Assembly (NCBI GenBank): GCA_020629515.1
Contig: JAHDDE010000008.1
Coordinates: 1,541 to 39,668 of the forward strand
Source: Saprospiraceae bacterium
Lineage (GTDB): Bacteria > Bacteroidota > Bacteroidia > Chitinophagales > Saprospiraceae
Length of the DNA stretch: 38,128 nucleotides
Direction: 5' to 3'
Shown in pieces: positions 18,853 to 27,484 of the stretch. Every line of letters begins with the position of its first letter. The first letter of the stretch is position 1. Under the pieces are notes generated by a model. The model was not told the DNA's origin and searched no databases. It saw only the letters and a program-made list of their open reading frames with translations. The position numbers and the translations under genes are program-made.

Positions 18853-20088
18853 TTAATCTTCAAACTCCTCACTCAATATTTTCAATACATCCTCTATTGT
18901 TTCTTCCTCGAGATCTGTTCTTCTTATCAATTCCTCTTTACTTAGGTTTAATACACTACGAGCTGTATCACAACCTATGGTTTTTAAAGAATCAATGATC
19001 CAAGATTCTATTTCATCAGTAAATTCATCCAAATCTACATCATCGATCTCTTCATCAGTATCTCGATAAACATCAATTTCAAATTCAGTCAGCTTACTGG
19101 CCAATTTAATATTACTTCCTCCTCTTCCTATCGCTAATGAAACTTGATCTGGCTTCAAAAATACTGAAGCTGTCTTAGATTCATTATCTAATTTAATACT
19201 AGTGACCTTAGCTGGTGTAAGCGATCGTTGAATGAATAGGTTGATATTGTTAGTAAAATTTACAATATCAATGTTTTCATTCTTTAATTCTCTTACTATT
19301 CCGTGTATCCTACTTCCTTTCATTCCTACACACGCCCCAACAGGATCAATTCGGTCATCATAAGATTCTACTGCTACTTTTGCTCTTTCCCCTGGAATCC
19401 TAACAATTTTTTTAATCGTTATTAGCCCATCTTCTATCTCTGGCACCTCCTGCTCCATCAATTTAGCCAAAAATTCATTATCCGTACGAGACATTACCAC
19501 GACTGGGTTATTGTTTCGCATATCAACTCTCTTGATAATTCCTCTAACCATATCGCCTTTACGATAAAAGTCTCCCTTGATCATTTCATTTCTTGGCAAT
19601 ACGAGTTCATTACCCGTTACATCATCAATGATCAATATTTCTCTCTTCAATATTTGGTGTACTTCACCAACTAAAATATCTCCTATTCTGTCAGAATACT
19701 TTTTGAATATCTCATCTTTCTCCAACTCCATAATTCTCGAGATCAAAGTCTGTCTTGCTGCCATAACAGACCTTCTCCCAAATTCTCCCAATTCTAATTG
19801 CTGATAGCACTCCTCACCAATCTCATAGTCGTCGTCAATTTCTATAGCGTCGGTGATGGACACTTGAGCTCTATCATCTGTGACCTCACCATCTGGGACG
19901 ATCTCTCTAACTCTCCAAATTTCTAAGTCACCGTTAGTCGTATTAACGATCACATCAAAATTATCGTCGGTGCCATACTTCTTTTTGATGAGCGTTCTAA
20001 AGACATCCTCTAAGACTCTCACCATTGTCGGACGATCTATATTTTTGCCCGCTTTAAATTCTGAAAATGTTTCAATTAAGTTCATCAA
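18853..20088 (-). CDS. nusA: Transcription elongation/termination factor NusA
   Basis: NusA binds RNA polymerase and nascent RNA, and modulates pausing, termination and antitermination. It has 411 residues. The order is an N-terminal polymerase-binding domain (about 1-130), an S1 domain (about 133-200, GDILVGEVHQI), KH domains with DPVGACVGMKGSRI and SLAIGRGGSNIKLAS, then an acidic linker and a short helical C-terminus (about 345-411). It lacks the two acidic repeats of the E. coli protein, as is usual outside Proteobacteria. It starts 3 bp after rimP, so it is probably translationally coupled. Confidence 0.97.
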   Translation of the reverse strand: MMNLIETFSEFKAGKNIDRPTMVRVLEDVFRTLIKKKYGTDDNFDVIVNTTNGDLEIWRVREIVPDGEVTDDRAQVSITDAIEIDDDYEIGEECYQQLELGEFGRRSVMAARQTLISRIMELEKDEIFKKYSDRIGDILVGEVHQILKREILIIDDVTGNELVLPRNEMIKGDFYRKGDMVRGIIKRVDMRNNNPVVVMSRTDNEFLAKLMEQEVPEIEDGLITIKKIVRIPGERAKVAVESYDDRIDPVGACVGMKGSRIHGIVRELKNENIDIVNFTNNINLFIQRSLTPAKVTSIKLDNESKTASVFLKPDQVSLAIGRGGSNIKLASKLTEFEIDVYRDTDEEIDDVDLDEFTDEIESWIIDSLKTIGCDTARSVLNLSKEELIRRTDLEEETIEDVLKILSEEFED

Positions 20089-20091
20089 GCT

Positions 20092-20535
20092 TTATTTAAA
20101 ACTCACGAGTATTTTAGCTGTTTTAATATTCTTCATCAGGATCTCTTCAATTCTATCTTTTGCAATTTGCACCATGACAGAATCTTCTTTGACTTCTACT
20201 AACTTTCCCTCTGAAGTCTCTTCTTCATTATTTGTAATTCTAATTCGTCTTCCTACGTTTTTGACATATTGACGTTTGAGCTTTAGTGGTCTATCCACAC
20301 CAGGAGACGACACCTCTAAAGTATATTTCTCTCCTAACCAACCATTTTCTTCAATTTTCTTTTCTAAAAATCTACTAACCACTTGGCAAGTTTTGATGGG
20401 CAAATTTCCATCTGAATCGATATACACTTCAACTTTATCATTTTTCTTAGTGACTATGTCAACTAAAAAACATTCTTCCATTCCTTCTTCTCCAAACTTT
20501 TCCTCTAAAGCTTCTGATAATAGTCTTTCTATCAT
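20092..20535 (-). CDS. rimP: Ribosome maturation factor RimP
   Basis: RimP is needed for late 30S subunit assembly. This is a 147-residue form, near the usual 150. The family signature is seen in VEVYIDSDGNLPIKTCQVVSRFLEKK and the loop YTLEVSSPGVDRPLK, followed by an SH3-like C-terminal half. It is the first gene of the rimP-nusA-infB operon. A terminator-like hairpin with a T run ends 14 nt before its ATG, suggesting transcription attenuation of the operon. Confidence 0.95.
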   Translation of the reverse strand: MIERLLSEALEEKFGEEGMEECFLVDIVTKKNDKVEVYIDSDGNLPIKTCQVVSRFLEKKIEENGWLGEKYTLEVSSPGVDRPLKLKRQYVKNVGRRIRITNNEEETSEGKLVEVKEDSVMVQIAKDRIEEILMKNIKTAKILVSFK

Positions 20536-20549
20536 CTAATAAAATTTAC

Positions 20550-20575
20550 AAAAAAAGGGAACAATCGTTCCCTCT
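20550..20575 (-). terminator. Terminator-like attenuator in the rimP leader
   Basis: On the minus strand AGGGAAC (20573-20567) pairs with GTTCCCT (20562-20556) over a 4-nt loop; two more pairs (one G-T) extend it to 20575. Seven T residues follow directly (20556-20550). It ends 14 nt before the rimP ATG. No minus-strand gene lies upstream, because the neighbour is the divergent gene at 20721, so it can only act on the rimP leader itself. A second small stem (CTCTC 20587-20583 with GAGAG 20576-20572) shares bases with the terminator arm. Attenuation is inference. Confidence 0.65.
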
Positions 20576-20589
20576 CCTCAATGAGAGTG

Positions 20590-20597
20590 CAAATATA
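20590..20597 (-). promoter_or_regulatory. Likely -7 box of the rimP-nusA-infB operon
   Basis: TATATTTG on the minus strand (20597 down to 20590) is an exact TAnnTTTG. I see no clear TTTG or TTG at the -33 distance. If used, transcription would begin near 20586, just upstream of the terminator-like hairpin, giving a leader of about 50 nt. Confidence 0.4.
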
Positions 20598-20720
20598 TGC
20601 TTTTTTAACCAGTACTCCCTTAATTTATCTCGTTCTAAAGGGAAAATTACCTAAGTCAATTTGATGATTGGACTATATTTAGATTTTTTTTCATCATATA
20701 ACCTATAATCCCTGCTGCTA

Positions 20721-21548
20721 ATGAGTCTGGACTACTTTGAAAAGATCCAAGAATCGGTAAGTTTCTTAAAAAATAAAATTGATCATCTTCCAGAGATTGC
20801 CATTGTATTAGGAACTGGCTTAGGTAATTTCGCAGATAACATTAAAGTGGAACATAGACTTCCTTATGACCGAATACCACACTTCCCTCCTGCCACTGTC
20901 AAAGGTCATGCAGGAGAGTTAATTTTTGGCAAGTTGAATGGAAAAAATGTGGTTGCCCAAAGTGGTCGATATCATTACTATGAAGGGTACGATATGAAAG
21001 AAGTCACCTTCCCGATAAGAGTCTTTAAGTTTCTTGGAGTACAACGCTTAATTATTGCAAGTGCCACTGGCGGAATTCACAAGGACTATGAAGCAGGTGA
21101 TATCACAATCGTCAATGATCATATCAATCTGCACTATGATAATCCTCTTTTGGGTATAAATGATGAAAGGTTGGGACCACGTTTTCCTGATATGACAGAT
21201 GCCTATGATCCCGATCTAATTCAACTTTGTCATACGATCGCTAAAGAAAAAAACATCGTTCTGCATAACAGCATATATGGAGGTCTTCCTGGCCCAAATC
21301 TTGAAACTAAAGCAGAATATAATTATCTGCACATAATCGGTGCTACCGTTGTTGGGATGTCTACTGTGCCAGAGATAATAGTCGCAAGACACATGGAACT
21401 TTCCTCTTGTGTGCTAACTGCGGTGACTAATAAGTGCTTCCCTATATCCGCAATTAGAAAAGTGACACACCAAGAAGTAATAGATGTAGCACAAAAAGTT
21501 GAACAAAAAATTTCAACCATAGTTAGTGAACTAATAAGGAGAATATAG
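20721..21548 (+). CDS. punA: Purine nucleoside phosphorylase, trimeric type
   Basis: This enzyme cleaves inosine, guanosine or their deoxy forms with phosphate to free base and (deoxy)ribose-1-phosphate, in purine salvage. The 275 residues fit the trimeric class. Visible motifs are VLGTGLGNF (phosphate loop), FPPATVKGHAGELIFG, SGRYHYYEGYDMKEV, SATGGIHKDYEAGDI, the base-binding GLPGPNLETKAEY, MSTVPEIIVARH, and the late TNKC asparagine. It is the first gene of an operon with uvrA, one base downstream, and the flavoprotein. Substrate preference cannot be told here. Confidence 0.93.
   Translation: MSLDYFEKIQESVSFLKNKIDHLPEIAIVLGTGLGNFADNIKVEHRLPYDRIPHFPPATVKGHAGELIFGKLNGKNVVAQSGRYHYYEGYDMKEVTFPIRVFKFLGVQRLIIASATGGIHKDYEAGDITIVNDHINLHYDNPLLGINDERLGPRFPDMTDAYDPDLIQLCHTIAKEKNIVLHNSIYGGLPGPNLETKAEYNYLHIIGATVVGMSTVPEIIVARHMELSSCVLTAVTNKCFPISAIRKVTHQEVIDVAQKVEQKISTIVSELIRRI
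21536..21541 (+). promoter_or_regulatory. Shine-Dalgarno sequence setting the uvrA TTG start
   Basis: AAGGAG lies 8 nt before the TTG at 21550, inside the end of the upstream gene. Most genes in the window lack such a site, so this one supports TTG as the true uvrA start. Confidence 0.6.
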
Positions 21549-21549
21549 T

Positions 21550-24372
21550 TTGGGAAAGGACCAGTATATCAGAGTCATAGGGGCAAGGGAACACAATCTC
21601 AAAAATATTGATATTGATATTCCTCGTAATCAATTAGTTGTGATCACAGGTATAAGTGGTAGCGGCAAGTCTTCTTTGGCTTTTGACACCATATATGCGG
21701 AAGGTCAACGAAGATATTTGGAAACTTTCTCTTCTTACGCACGACAGTTTTTAGGAAAAATGGATCGCCCCGATGTGGAAAAAATAGATGGGTTAAGTCC
21801 TGTTATATCTATTGAACAAAAAACCACCGGCTGGAATCCTCGATCAACAGTAGGTACCACTACTGAAATCTATGATTTTTTAAGACTACTTTATGCGCGT
21901 ATAGGCGAAGCTTATTCTTTCAATACGGGCAAAAAAATGGTCAAATATTCCGAAGAGAAAATCATTCAGAGTTTACTTAATGATTTCAAAGGAAAGAAAA
22001 TCATGCTGCTCGCTCCTCTCATCAGAGCTCGTAAAGGTCATTATCGTGAACTTTTTGAGCAAATGCGAAAGAAAGGATATACAAAAGTTAGAGTCGATGG
22101 AGAAATAAAAGATTTAGTTCCTGGCATGCAAATAGATCGATATAAAACTCATGATATCGAGATAGTTGTAGACAGAATAAAAGTCGAACCTTCCAAAAGA
22201 GAAAGGATTGCGTCATCTCTCACTGTTGCTTTTAAGCTCAGTGATAATTTTGTCCAGATATATGATGTAGAAGAAGAGGTAATTCGACCATACAGTAATC
22301 AATTGATGTGTCCGGATTCTGGCATTTCCTACGAAGAGCCTTCTCCAAATACTTTTTCATTTAATAGTCCATATGGTTCTTGTCCACATTGCAATGGATT
22401 AGGAGAAACCAATGAGGTTGATCTCAAAAAAGTTATACCTGATTATAGTAAAAACATAAACCAAGGTGGACTTAAACCTTTAGGAGAAACTCGAGAAAAT
22501 CTGACATTCAAACAACTCAGAAAACTTGCTAAGAAATTTAAATTTACTCTTTCGACACCCATAAAGGATATCCCTCAGGACGCCTTAGATATCATCCTCA
22601 ATGGTGGAGAAAATAATAAAAGTGTAAAAACCCAACGCCAGCATGACTTTAATTATGACTTGACAGAAGAAGGGCTCATTAATATGCTGAAAAGATGGTA
22701 TAAGGATACATCTTCAGAGAAAATACGAAATTGGGCTCAGGATTTCTTGACCATTGTAACTTGCCATCACTGCGAAGGTTATCGACTTAAAAAAGAATCA
22801 CGACACTTTAAATTAGCAAATACCCATATAGGTGAATTGGCCTCTATGGATCTATCAGAACTAAATGAATGGTTTGGAGATTTAGACAATCATCTTGATA
22901 AACGTCAAAAAGCAATAGCCAAAGATGTCATTAAAGAAATTAAATATAGGCTCGAATTCTTAATACAGGTGGGCTTAGACTATCTCAACCTAAATCGTCC
23001 TTCCAGGACCCTTTCGGGTGGAGAATCACAAAGAACAAGACTCGCCACTCAGATCGGTTCTCAGTTGACAGGGATCACTTATATAATGGATGAGCCAAGC
23101 ATAGGTCTTCATCAGCGAGATAATCAGAGACTCATTAAATCACTTAAGGATCTATCAGAAATAGGTAATACGGTAATCGTTGTTGAGCACGACAAGGATA
23201 TCATGTTGGCCTCTGACTACCTTATTGATTTAGGACCAGGCGCCGGAGTAAACGGCGGATCCATTATAAGCCAAGGCAGTCCAAAAGAATTTAAATCCAA
23301 AAAAGGTATTACCTCAGCCTATCTGAATAATTCAGAAAAAATTGAATACAATAAAAAAAGGAGAAAAGGTAATGGAAACAGTCTTATACTTAAAGGGGCC
23401 AGCGGCAACAACTTAAAGGGACAAACATTGACTATTCCTTTAGGCACTTTTTGTTGTGTAACCGGAGTTTCAGGAAGTGGAAAATCATCATTGATCAATG
23501 GCACCTTATATCCCATATTGAGAGCACACTTCTACAGAAGTAGCAAGAGAGCTCTACCTTATGACAGTATTGAGGGTATGGACCATATAGACAAAGTGAT
23601 AGAAATTGACCAATCACCAATTGGGAGAACACCAAGATCAAATCCCGCCACTTACACTAAATTATTTGATCCTATAAGAAAGCTTTTTGCAGATTTGCCA
23701 GAATCTAAAATCAGAGGATATAAAGCAGGTAGATTCTCTTTTAATGTTAAAGGGGGAAGATGTGAAACTTGTGAAGGGGGTGGTCAGAAGCTCATAGAAA
23801 TGAATTTTTTACCAGATGTATATGTAGATTGTGAATCGTGTAATGGTAAGAGATATAATCGAGAAACGCTCGAACTCATGTACAAAGGGAAATCCATCTC
23901 AGATGTACTTAATATGCCTGTAGATGAAGCTGCTGAATTTTTCAAAAACATTCCTAAAATATATCGTAAGCTAAAAACTTTACAAGATGTAGGTTTAGGC
24001 TATATCACATTAGGACAACAGGCCACCACCCTATCAGGTGGTGAAGCCCAAAGAGTGAAACTAAGTGAAGAATTATCTAAAAGGGATACTGGTAATACTC
24101 TTTATATTTTAGATGAACCTACAACTGGACTTCACTTTGCAGATATCAAACATTTAATAGGGGTGTTAAATAGACTTGTAGAGAAGGGCAATTCTATATT
24201 GGTCATAGAACATAATATGGACATCATTAAGGTAGCAGATCATATCATTGACCTGGGCCCTGAAGGTGGCCAGAGAGGAGGTAATATCATTTTTCAAGGT
24301 ACTCCAGAGAAAATAATAAAAGACAATAAGAGTTATACTGGGCAATACCTTAAAATGGAATTGGACCAATGA
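21550..24372 (+). CDS. uvrA: Excinuclease ABC subunit UvrA
   Basis: UvrA is the damage-sensing ATPase of nucleotide excision repair, working with UvrB. It has 940 residues. The two ABC modules have Walker A GISGSGKSS at 34-42 and GVSGSGKSS in the second half, with signatures LSGGESQ (from 488) and LSGGEAQ. The C-terminal zinc module is complete (C738, C741, C761, C764). The first zinc motif is incomplete: C254 is followed by Ser at 257 where E. coli has Cys, with C278 and C281 present. It starts at TTG one base after the phosphorylase gene and overlaps the next gene by ATGA. Confidence 0.97.
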   Translation: MGKDQYIRVIGAREHNLKNIDIDIPRNQLVVITGISGSGKSSLAFDTIYAEGQRRYLETFSSYARQFLGKMDRPDVEKIDGLSPVISIEQKTTGWNPRSTVGTTTEIYDFLRLLYARIGEAYSFNTGKKMVKYSEEKIIQSLLNDFKGKKIMLLAPLIRARKGHYRELFEQMRKKGYTKVRVDGEIKDLVPGMQIDRYKTHDIEIVVDRIKVEPSKRERIASSLTVAFKLSDNFVQIYDVEEEVIRPYSNQLMCPDSGISYEEPSPNTFSFNSPYGSCPHCNGLGETNEVDLKKVIPDYSKNINQGGLKPLGETRENLTFKQLRKLAKKFKFTLSTPIKDIPQDALDIILNGGENNKSVKTQRQHDFNYDLTEEGLINMLKRWYKDTSSEKIRNWAQDFLTIVTCHHCEGYRLKKESRHFKLANTHIGELASMDLSELNEWFGDLDNHLDKRQKAIAKDVIKEIKYRLEFLIQVGLDYLNLNRPSRTLSGGESQRTRLATQIGSQLTGITYIMDEPSIGLHQRDNQRLIKSLKDLSEIGNTVIVVEHDKDIMLASDYLIDLGPGAGVNGGSIISQGSPKEFKSKKGITSAYLNNSEKIEYNKKRRKGNGNSLILKGASGNNLKGQTLTIPLGTFCCVTGVSGSGKSSLINGTLYPILRAHFYRSSKRALPYDSIEGMDHIDKVIEIDQSPIGRTPRSNPATYTKLFDPIRKLFADLPESKIRGYKAGRFSFNVKGGRCETCEGGGQKLIEMNFLPDVYVDCESCNGKRYNRETLELMYKGKSISDVLNMPVDEAAEFFKNIPKIYRKLKTLQDVGLGYITLGQQATTLSGGEAQRVKLSEELSKRDTGNTLYILDEPTTGLHFADIKHLIGVLNRLVEKGNSILVIEHNMDIIKVADHIIDLGPEGGQRGGNIIFQGTPEKIIKDNKSYTGQYLKMELDQ

Positions 24373-25568
24373 GAGTGGCCATCATAGGTGGTGGCGCTGC
24401 TGGCTTTTTTGCTGCGATAACTTGCAAGGAAAAATATCAGCATGCCAAAGTCGTAATCTATGAAAAATCAAAAAAATATCTATCAAAAGTAAAAGTCTCT
24501 GGTGGAGGACGATGCAATGTCACACATAACTGTCAGTACGTATCAGACTTAGTAAAAAATTATCCACGAGGCGGTAAAAAACTCAAAAAAATATTCAAAC
24601 AATTTAATAATCACCATACAGTGGAATGGTTTAATCGTCGTGGCGTCGAACTTAAAACTGAGGCTGATGGTAGGATGTTTCCAAAGTCAGATAACTCACA
24701 GACTATCATAGATTGTTTAGTTGAAACGTGTAACTCATTAGATATTGATATACGTTTAAAATGCCCAATTACGTCGATCACAAAAACAGATCATGGACTA
24801 CAACTTAAAAATAGGAAAGGCCTGATGGATGATGTCGATCGAGTGATCATCTGTACGGGAGGATCTAACAAAAAAGAGAATTATCAATGGTTGTCGGATT
24901 TAGGTCATGTTATAATTGATCCGATTCCTTCTTTATTCACTTTTAATATGCCGTCAGAATTAGTGACATCACTGATGGGAGTAGTTGTACCTGATGCCCG
25001 TATATCACTGGTAGGAGAAAATTATAAGTCTCAAGGGCCTGTTTTGATTACTCATTGGGGTATGAGTGGCCCAGGTATTTTAGTTCTTTCTGCGTGGGCA
25101 GCAAGATCTCTACACAATAAGTCATATCAATATGAGGTAGCCATCAATTGGACTACTTGCACTCGAGAAGATGAGGTTAAAGAACTCTTTAAGGGTAACA
25201 CCAATAAGCTATTAAAAAATGATAACCCTATAATCGAGCTACCTAACAGATTTTGGCAATACTTGATCAAAAAAAGCGGTTGTGATCCTGAGCAAACTTG
25301 GCAGAACCAACCCAAAAAAAATAAAAACAAACTACTCAAAATACTTTATTACGATATCTATAAGGTGGAGGGTAAAACAACTTTCAAAGAAGAATTCGTA
25401 ACGTGTGGAGGAGTGTCATTGGACTCGATAGAGCTGAATACAATGAAGAGCAAAAGTATCCCCGAAATATATTTTGCAGGAGAAGTGCTGGATATTGATG
25501 CTGTTACTGGTGGATTTAACTTTCAAGCAGCATGGACAACAGGATTTATTGCTGGCCAACTGAATTAA
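24369..25568 (+). CDS. HI0933-type flavoprotein (NAD(P)/FAD-dependent oxidoreductase)
   Basis: This 399-residue protein belongs to the HI0933/YhiN/BaiN-like family (TIGR00275). The dinucleotide-binding IIGGGAAGFFAA is at 5-16. The family signature KVSGGGRCNVTH lies near residue 43, FPKSDNSQTI and IICTGGSN follow, and the C-terminal FAGEVLDIDAVTGGFNFQAAW binds the FAD. Physiological substrates of most members are unknown; BaiN of gut clostridia acts on bile acids, which need not apply here. It overlaps uvrA by 4 bp (ATGA) and is the last gene of the operon. Confidence 0.9.
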   Translation: MRVAIIGGGAAGFFAAITCKEKYQHAKVVIYEKSKKYLSKVKVSGGGRCNVTHNCQYVSDLVKNYPRGGKKLKKIFKQFNNHHTVEWFNRRGVELKTEADGRMFPKSDNSQTIIDCLVETCNSLDIDIRLKCPITSITKTDHGLQLKNRKGLMDDVDRVIICTGGSNKKENYQWLSDLGHVIIDPIPSLFTFNMPSELVTSLMGVVVPDARISLVGENYKSQGPVLITHWGMSGPGILVLSAWAARSLHNKSYQYEVAINWTTCTREDEVKELFKGNTNKLLKNDNPIIELPNRFWQYLIKKSGCDPEQTWQNQPKKNKNKLLKILYYDIYKVEGKTTFKEEFVTCGGVSLDSIELNTMKSKSIPEIYFAGEVLDIDAVTGGFNFQAAWTTGFIAGQLN

Positions 25569-25572
25569 CTGC

Positions 25573-26289
25573 CTATCTCCTCAACAATGACCCTTTGACA
25601 AAGCGATTGATAAAATCTTCCTTATATGTATTACCTAATGGTATCTCCACATTGTTAAGTATGATCTTATCCACATCTATAGAATTAATATAGTTAGTAT
25701 TAATGATGTAAGATTTACTCACCCTTGCAAAGTGATGATCTGGGAGTTGTTTATTGATAGTACCAACATTCATTGCAGTCATATACTTTTGCTTGTCAGT
25801 ATGGATGACGACATAATCTTTCAGCCCTTTGATATAGGTGATTTCGCTGAGGGATAATTTTATATATTTTCTATCTGACTTAATATAAATAGCATCGTCA
25901 TCTTGCTCTATTTTGCCCTCCTGTAAAACCAAATTATGATACTCCCTAACTTTTTGAACAGCTTTTAAAAAGCGGCTCATCTTGATAGGCTTAAGGAGGT
26001 AATCTATCACATCAAGTTCAAAAGCTTCTAATGCATACTGCGAATAGGCTGTTGTGAGAATAACAGAAGTACTTGGACGAATATCTCTCAAATACTGTAA
26101 CCCGTTAAGGCCAGGCATCTCGATATCCAAGAAAATAATGTCAAGTTGCTCAATTTGGTTAATTTTTTCTTGAGCTATAATTGGATTTGCATATTCACCA
26201 ACGAAATAGAGATCACTGATTTGATCAGCTAATATTCTTACCCCCTTGCGAGCGATAGGTTCATCATCAATTATTATGTAATTCATCAA
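25573..26289 (-). CDS. LytTR-family response regulator
   Basis: The 238 residues begin with a receiver domain (D8-D9 acidic pair, phosphoacceptor D55 in FLDIEMPG, conserved Lys in YLLKPIK) and continue with a LytTR DNA-binding domain (about 133-238; IYIKSDRKYIKLSLSEITYI, then HFARVSKSYIIN). It is a transcription factor activated by the adjacent LytS-type kinase, whose gene it overlaps by 23 bp. A second ATG follows directly and is an equally good start. The likely operator is the 21-bp-period repeat at 27350-27387 upstream of the kinase gene. Confidence 0.93.
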   Translation of the reverse strand: MMNYIIIDDEPIARKGVRILADQISDLYFVGEYANPIIAQEKINQIEQLDIIFLDIEMPGLNGLQYLRDIRPSTSVILTTAYSQYALEAFELDVIDYLLKPIKMSRFLKAVQKVREYHNLVLQEGKIEQDDDAIYIKSDRKYIKLSLSEITYIKGLKDYVVIHTDKQKYMTAMNVGTINKQLPDHHFARVSKSYIINTNYINSIDVDKIILNNVEIPLGNTYKEDFINRFVKGSLLRR

Positions 26290-27295
26290 GGTCTACAAGT
26301 AACTCTGCACTAAAAGTACTTTCTTTCTTATCAAGATGAAGTGCATAAGCCTCTTGAAATAATAACTGTAAGCGTTTTTTAAGATTTTTCAGACCAAATC
26401 CCCCGCTATCATGACTTAAATCTCCAATAGTATTTTTGCATGCAAAGCTCAATCTATCACCTTGGACAGATAGTTGGATTTGAATTTTTTCTTCTTGAAA
26501 TGAAGACGATTTACTATGCTTTACTGCATTTTCAACCAATGGTAAAAAGATAAAAGGAGGTACTAATAGAGCATTCAAATCCTGCTTCAGATCCCAATGA
26601 ACCACTAGCTTATCTCGTCTCAGGGTTTCTAAATCTGTATAGTTTCTGAGGAAATCTAATTCTGTTGCCACAGAAACTAATTCTTTATCTGAAGCGTCAT
26701 ATATCTGATATCTCAGCATATCTGATAACTTCATAATCGCCTCACTTGCCTCATCAGGAGCCACCTTAGTCTGAATAAAAATGGTGTTAAGCACATTAAA
26801 TAAGAAATGAGGATTGATTTGGTCTTTCAGAGATTGTAGTTCCACCCTATTTTTCTCAACAATTAGCTGTTCTCTATCCTTGGCTTGATCCACCTGAATT
26901 TTCATTAATTTAAAAGCAATAGCTAATCCAAGAATACTACAAGTCGAAATAAAAATGGTGAGATATATAGACAGATGTTCCGCTTCATAATAATAATATT
27001 GACTCTCTACCCATAGATATAGTTGGGCATTTAAGAATACTGCTACAAAAACAAAGAAGAGGAAAATGCTATACTTCTTTCTTAAAAAGAATCTAGGAAT
27101 GAGATAATAAATAGTAACGTATACGACCACCATATCTAAAAAAAGCTGTGCAATGGTAATCTGAGGAAACTCTAACTCCGCTGTAAGTCCAAATAATGAT
27201 AGGAGCTCATCAATATAGAGTAAGACCCAAAAAGCCAGATGTCTGAACAGTCGAAACTTAGGGGAAAATATGAATTGTTTAATAAAGATTTCCAC
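26267..27295 (-). CDS. LytS-type sensor histidine kinase
   Basis: This 342-residue membrane kinase has four predicted transmembrane helices within about residues 18-130, a short coiled coil, and a His_kinase (PF06580-type) domain with phosphoacceptor H163 in QINPHFLFNVLN. A reduced ATPase domain follows, with an N box FLPLVENAVKHS and a GGFGLKNLKKRL glycine motif. There is no obvious extracellular sensor domain, so the signal may be sensed in the membrane. It precedes its response regulator, and its start lies 55 bp from the 21-bp-period repeat shared with the divergent metalloprotease gene. Confidence 0.93.
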   Translation of the reverse strand: MEIFIKQFIFSPKFRLFRHLAFWVLLYIDELLSLFGLTAELEFPQITIAQLFLDMVVVYVTIYYLIPRFFLRKKYSIFLFFVFVAVFLNAQLYLWVESQYYYYEAEHLSIYLTIFISTCSILGLAIAFKLMKIQVDQAKDREQLIVEKNRVELQSLKDQINPHFLFNVLNTIFIQTKVAPDEASEAIMKLSDMLRYQIYDASDKELVSVATELDFLRNYTDLETLRRDKLVVHWDLKQDLNALLVPPFIFLPLVENAVKHSKSSSFQEEKIQIQLSVQGDRLSFACKNTIGDLSHDSGGFGLKNLKKRLQLLFQEAYALHLDKKESTFSAELLVDLDELHNN

Positions 27296-27349
27296 TGATA
27301 ACTATTATTTCAGCTCAAGGTAACTTCACCTCTCATGCGCTCAAAATAG

Positions 27350-27387
27350 AAAGTATAATAATACCCCATAAAAGTATAATAATACCC
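27350..27387. repeat. 17-bp direct repeat, 21-bp period; candidate LytTR operator
   Basis: AAAGTATAATAATACCC occurs at 27350-27366 and again, identical, at 27371-27387, so equivalent positions are 21 bp apart (two helical turns). LytTR regulators are known to bind two 9-bp direct repeats separated by 12 bp, which is also a 21-bp period. AAAGTATAA fits seven of nine positions of the published LytTR half-site pattern. The repeat lies between the kinase gene (55 bp away) and the metalloprotease gene (97 bp away), where it could control either or both. Confidence 0.6.
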
Positions 27388-27484
27388 ATGCTTGCTATAA
27401 AGTCGCCAAATATTCAGTCAAAATCATCTGTTATTCGAATGTAAATCACCGATTGCATACTTAACAAACATTAAAACTTTACCA

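Noticed and set aside
18097-18945. Long plus-strand open frame of about 280 codons opposite infB.
   Set aside because: It is a Ser/Leu-rich shadow of the Lys/Glu/Pro-rich IF-2 linker, with no family features.
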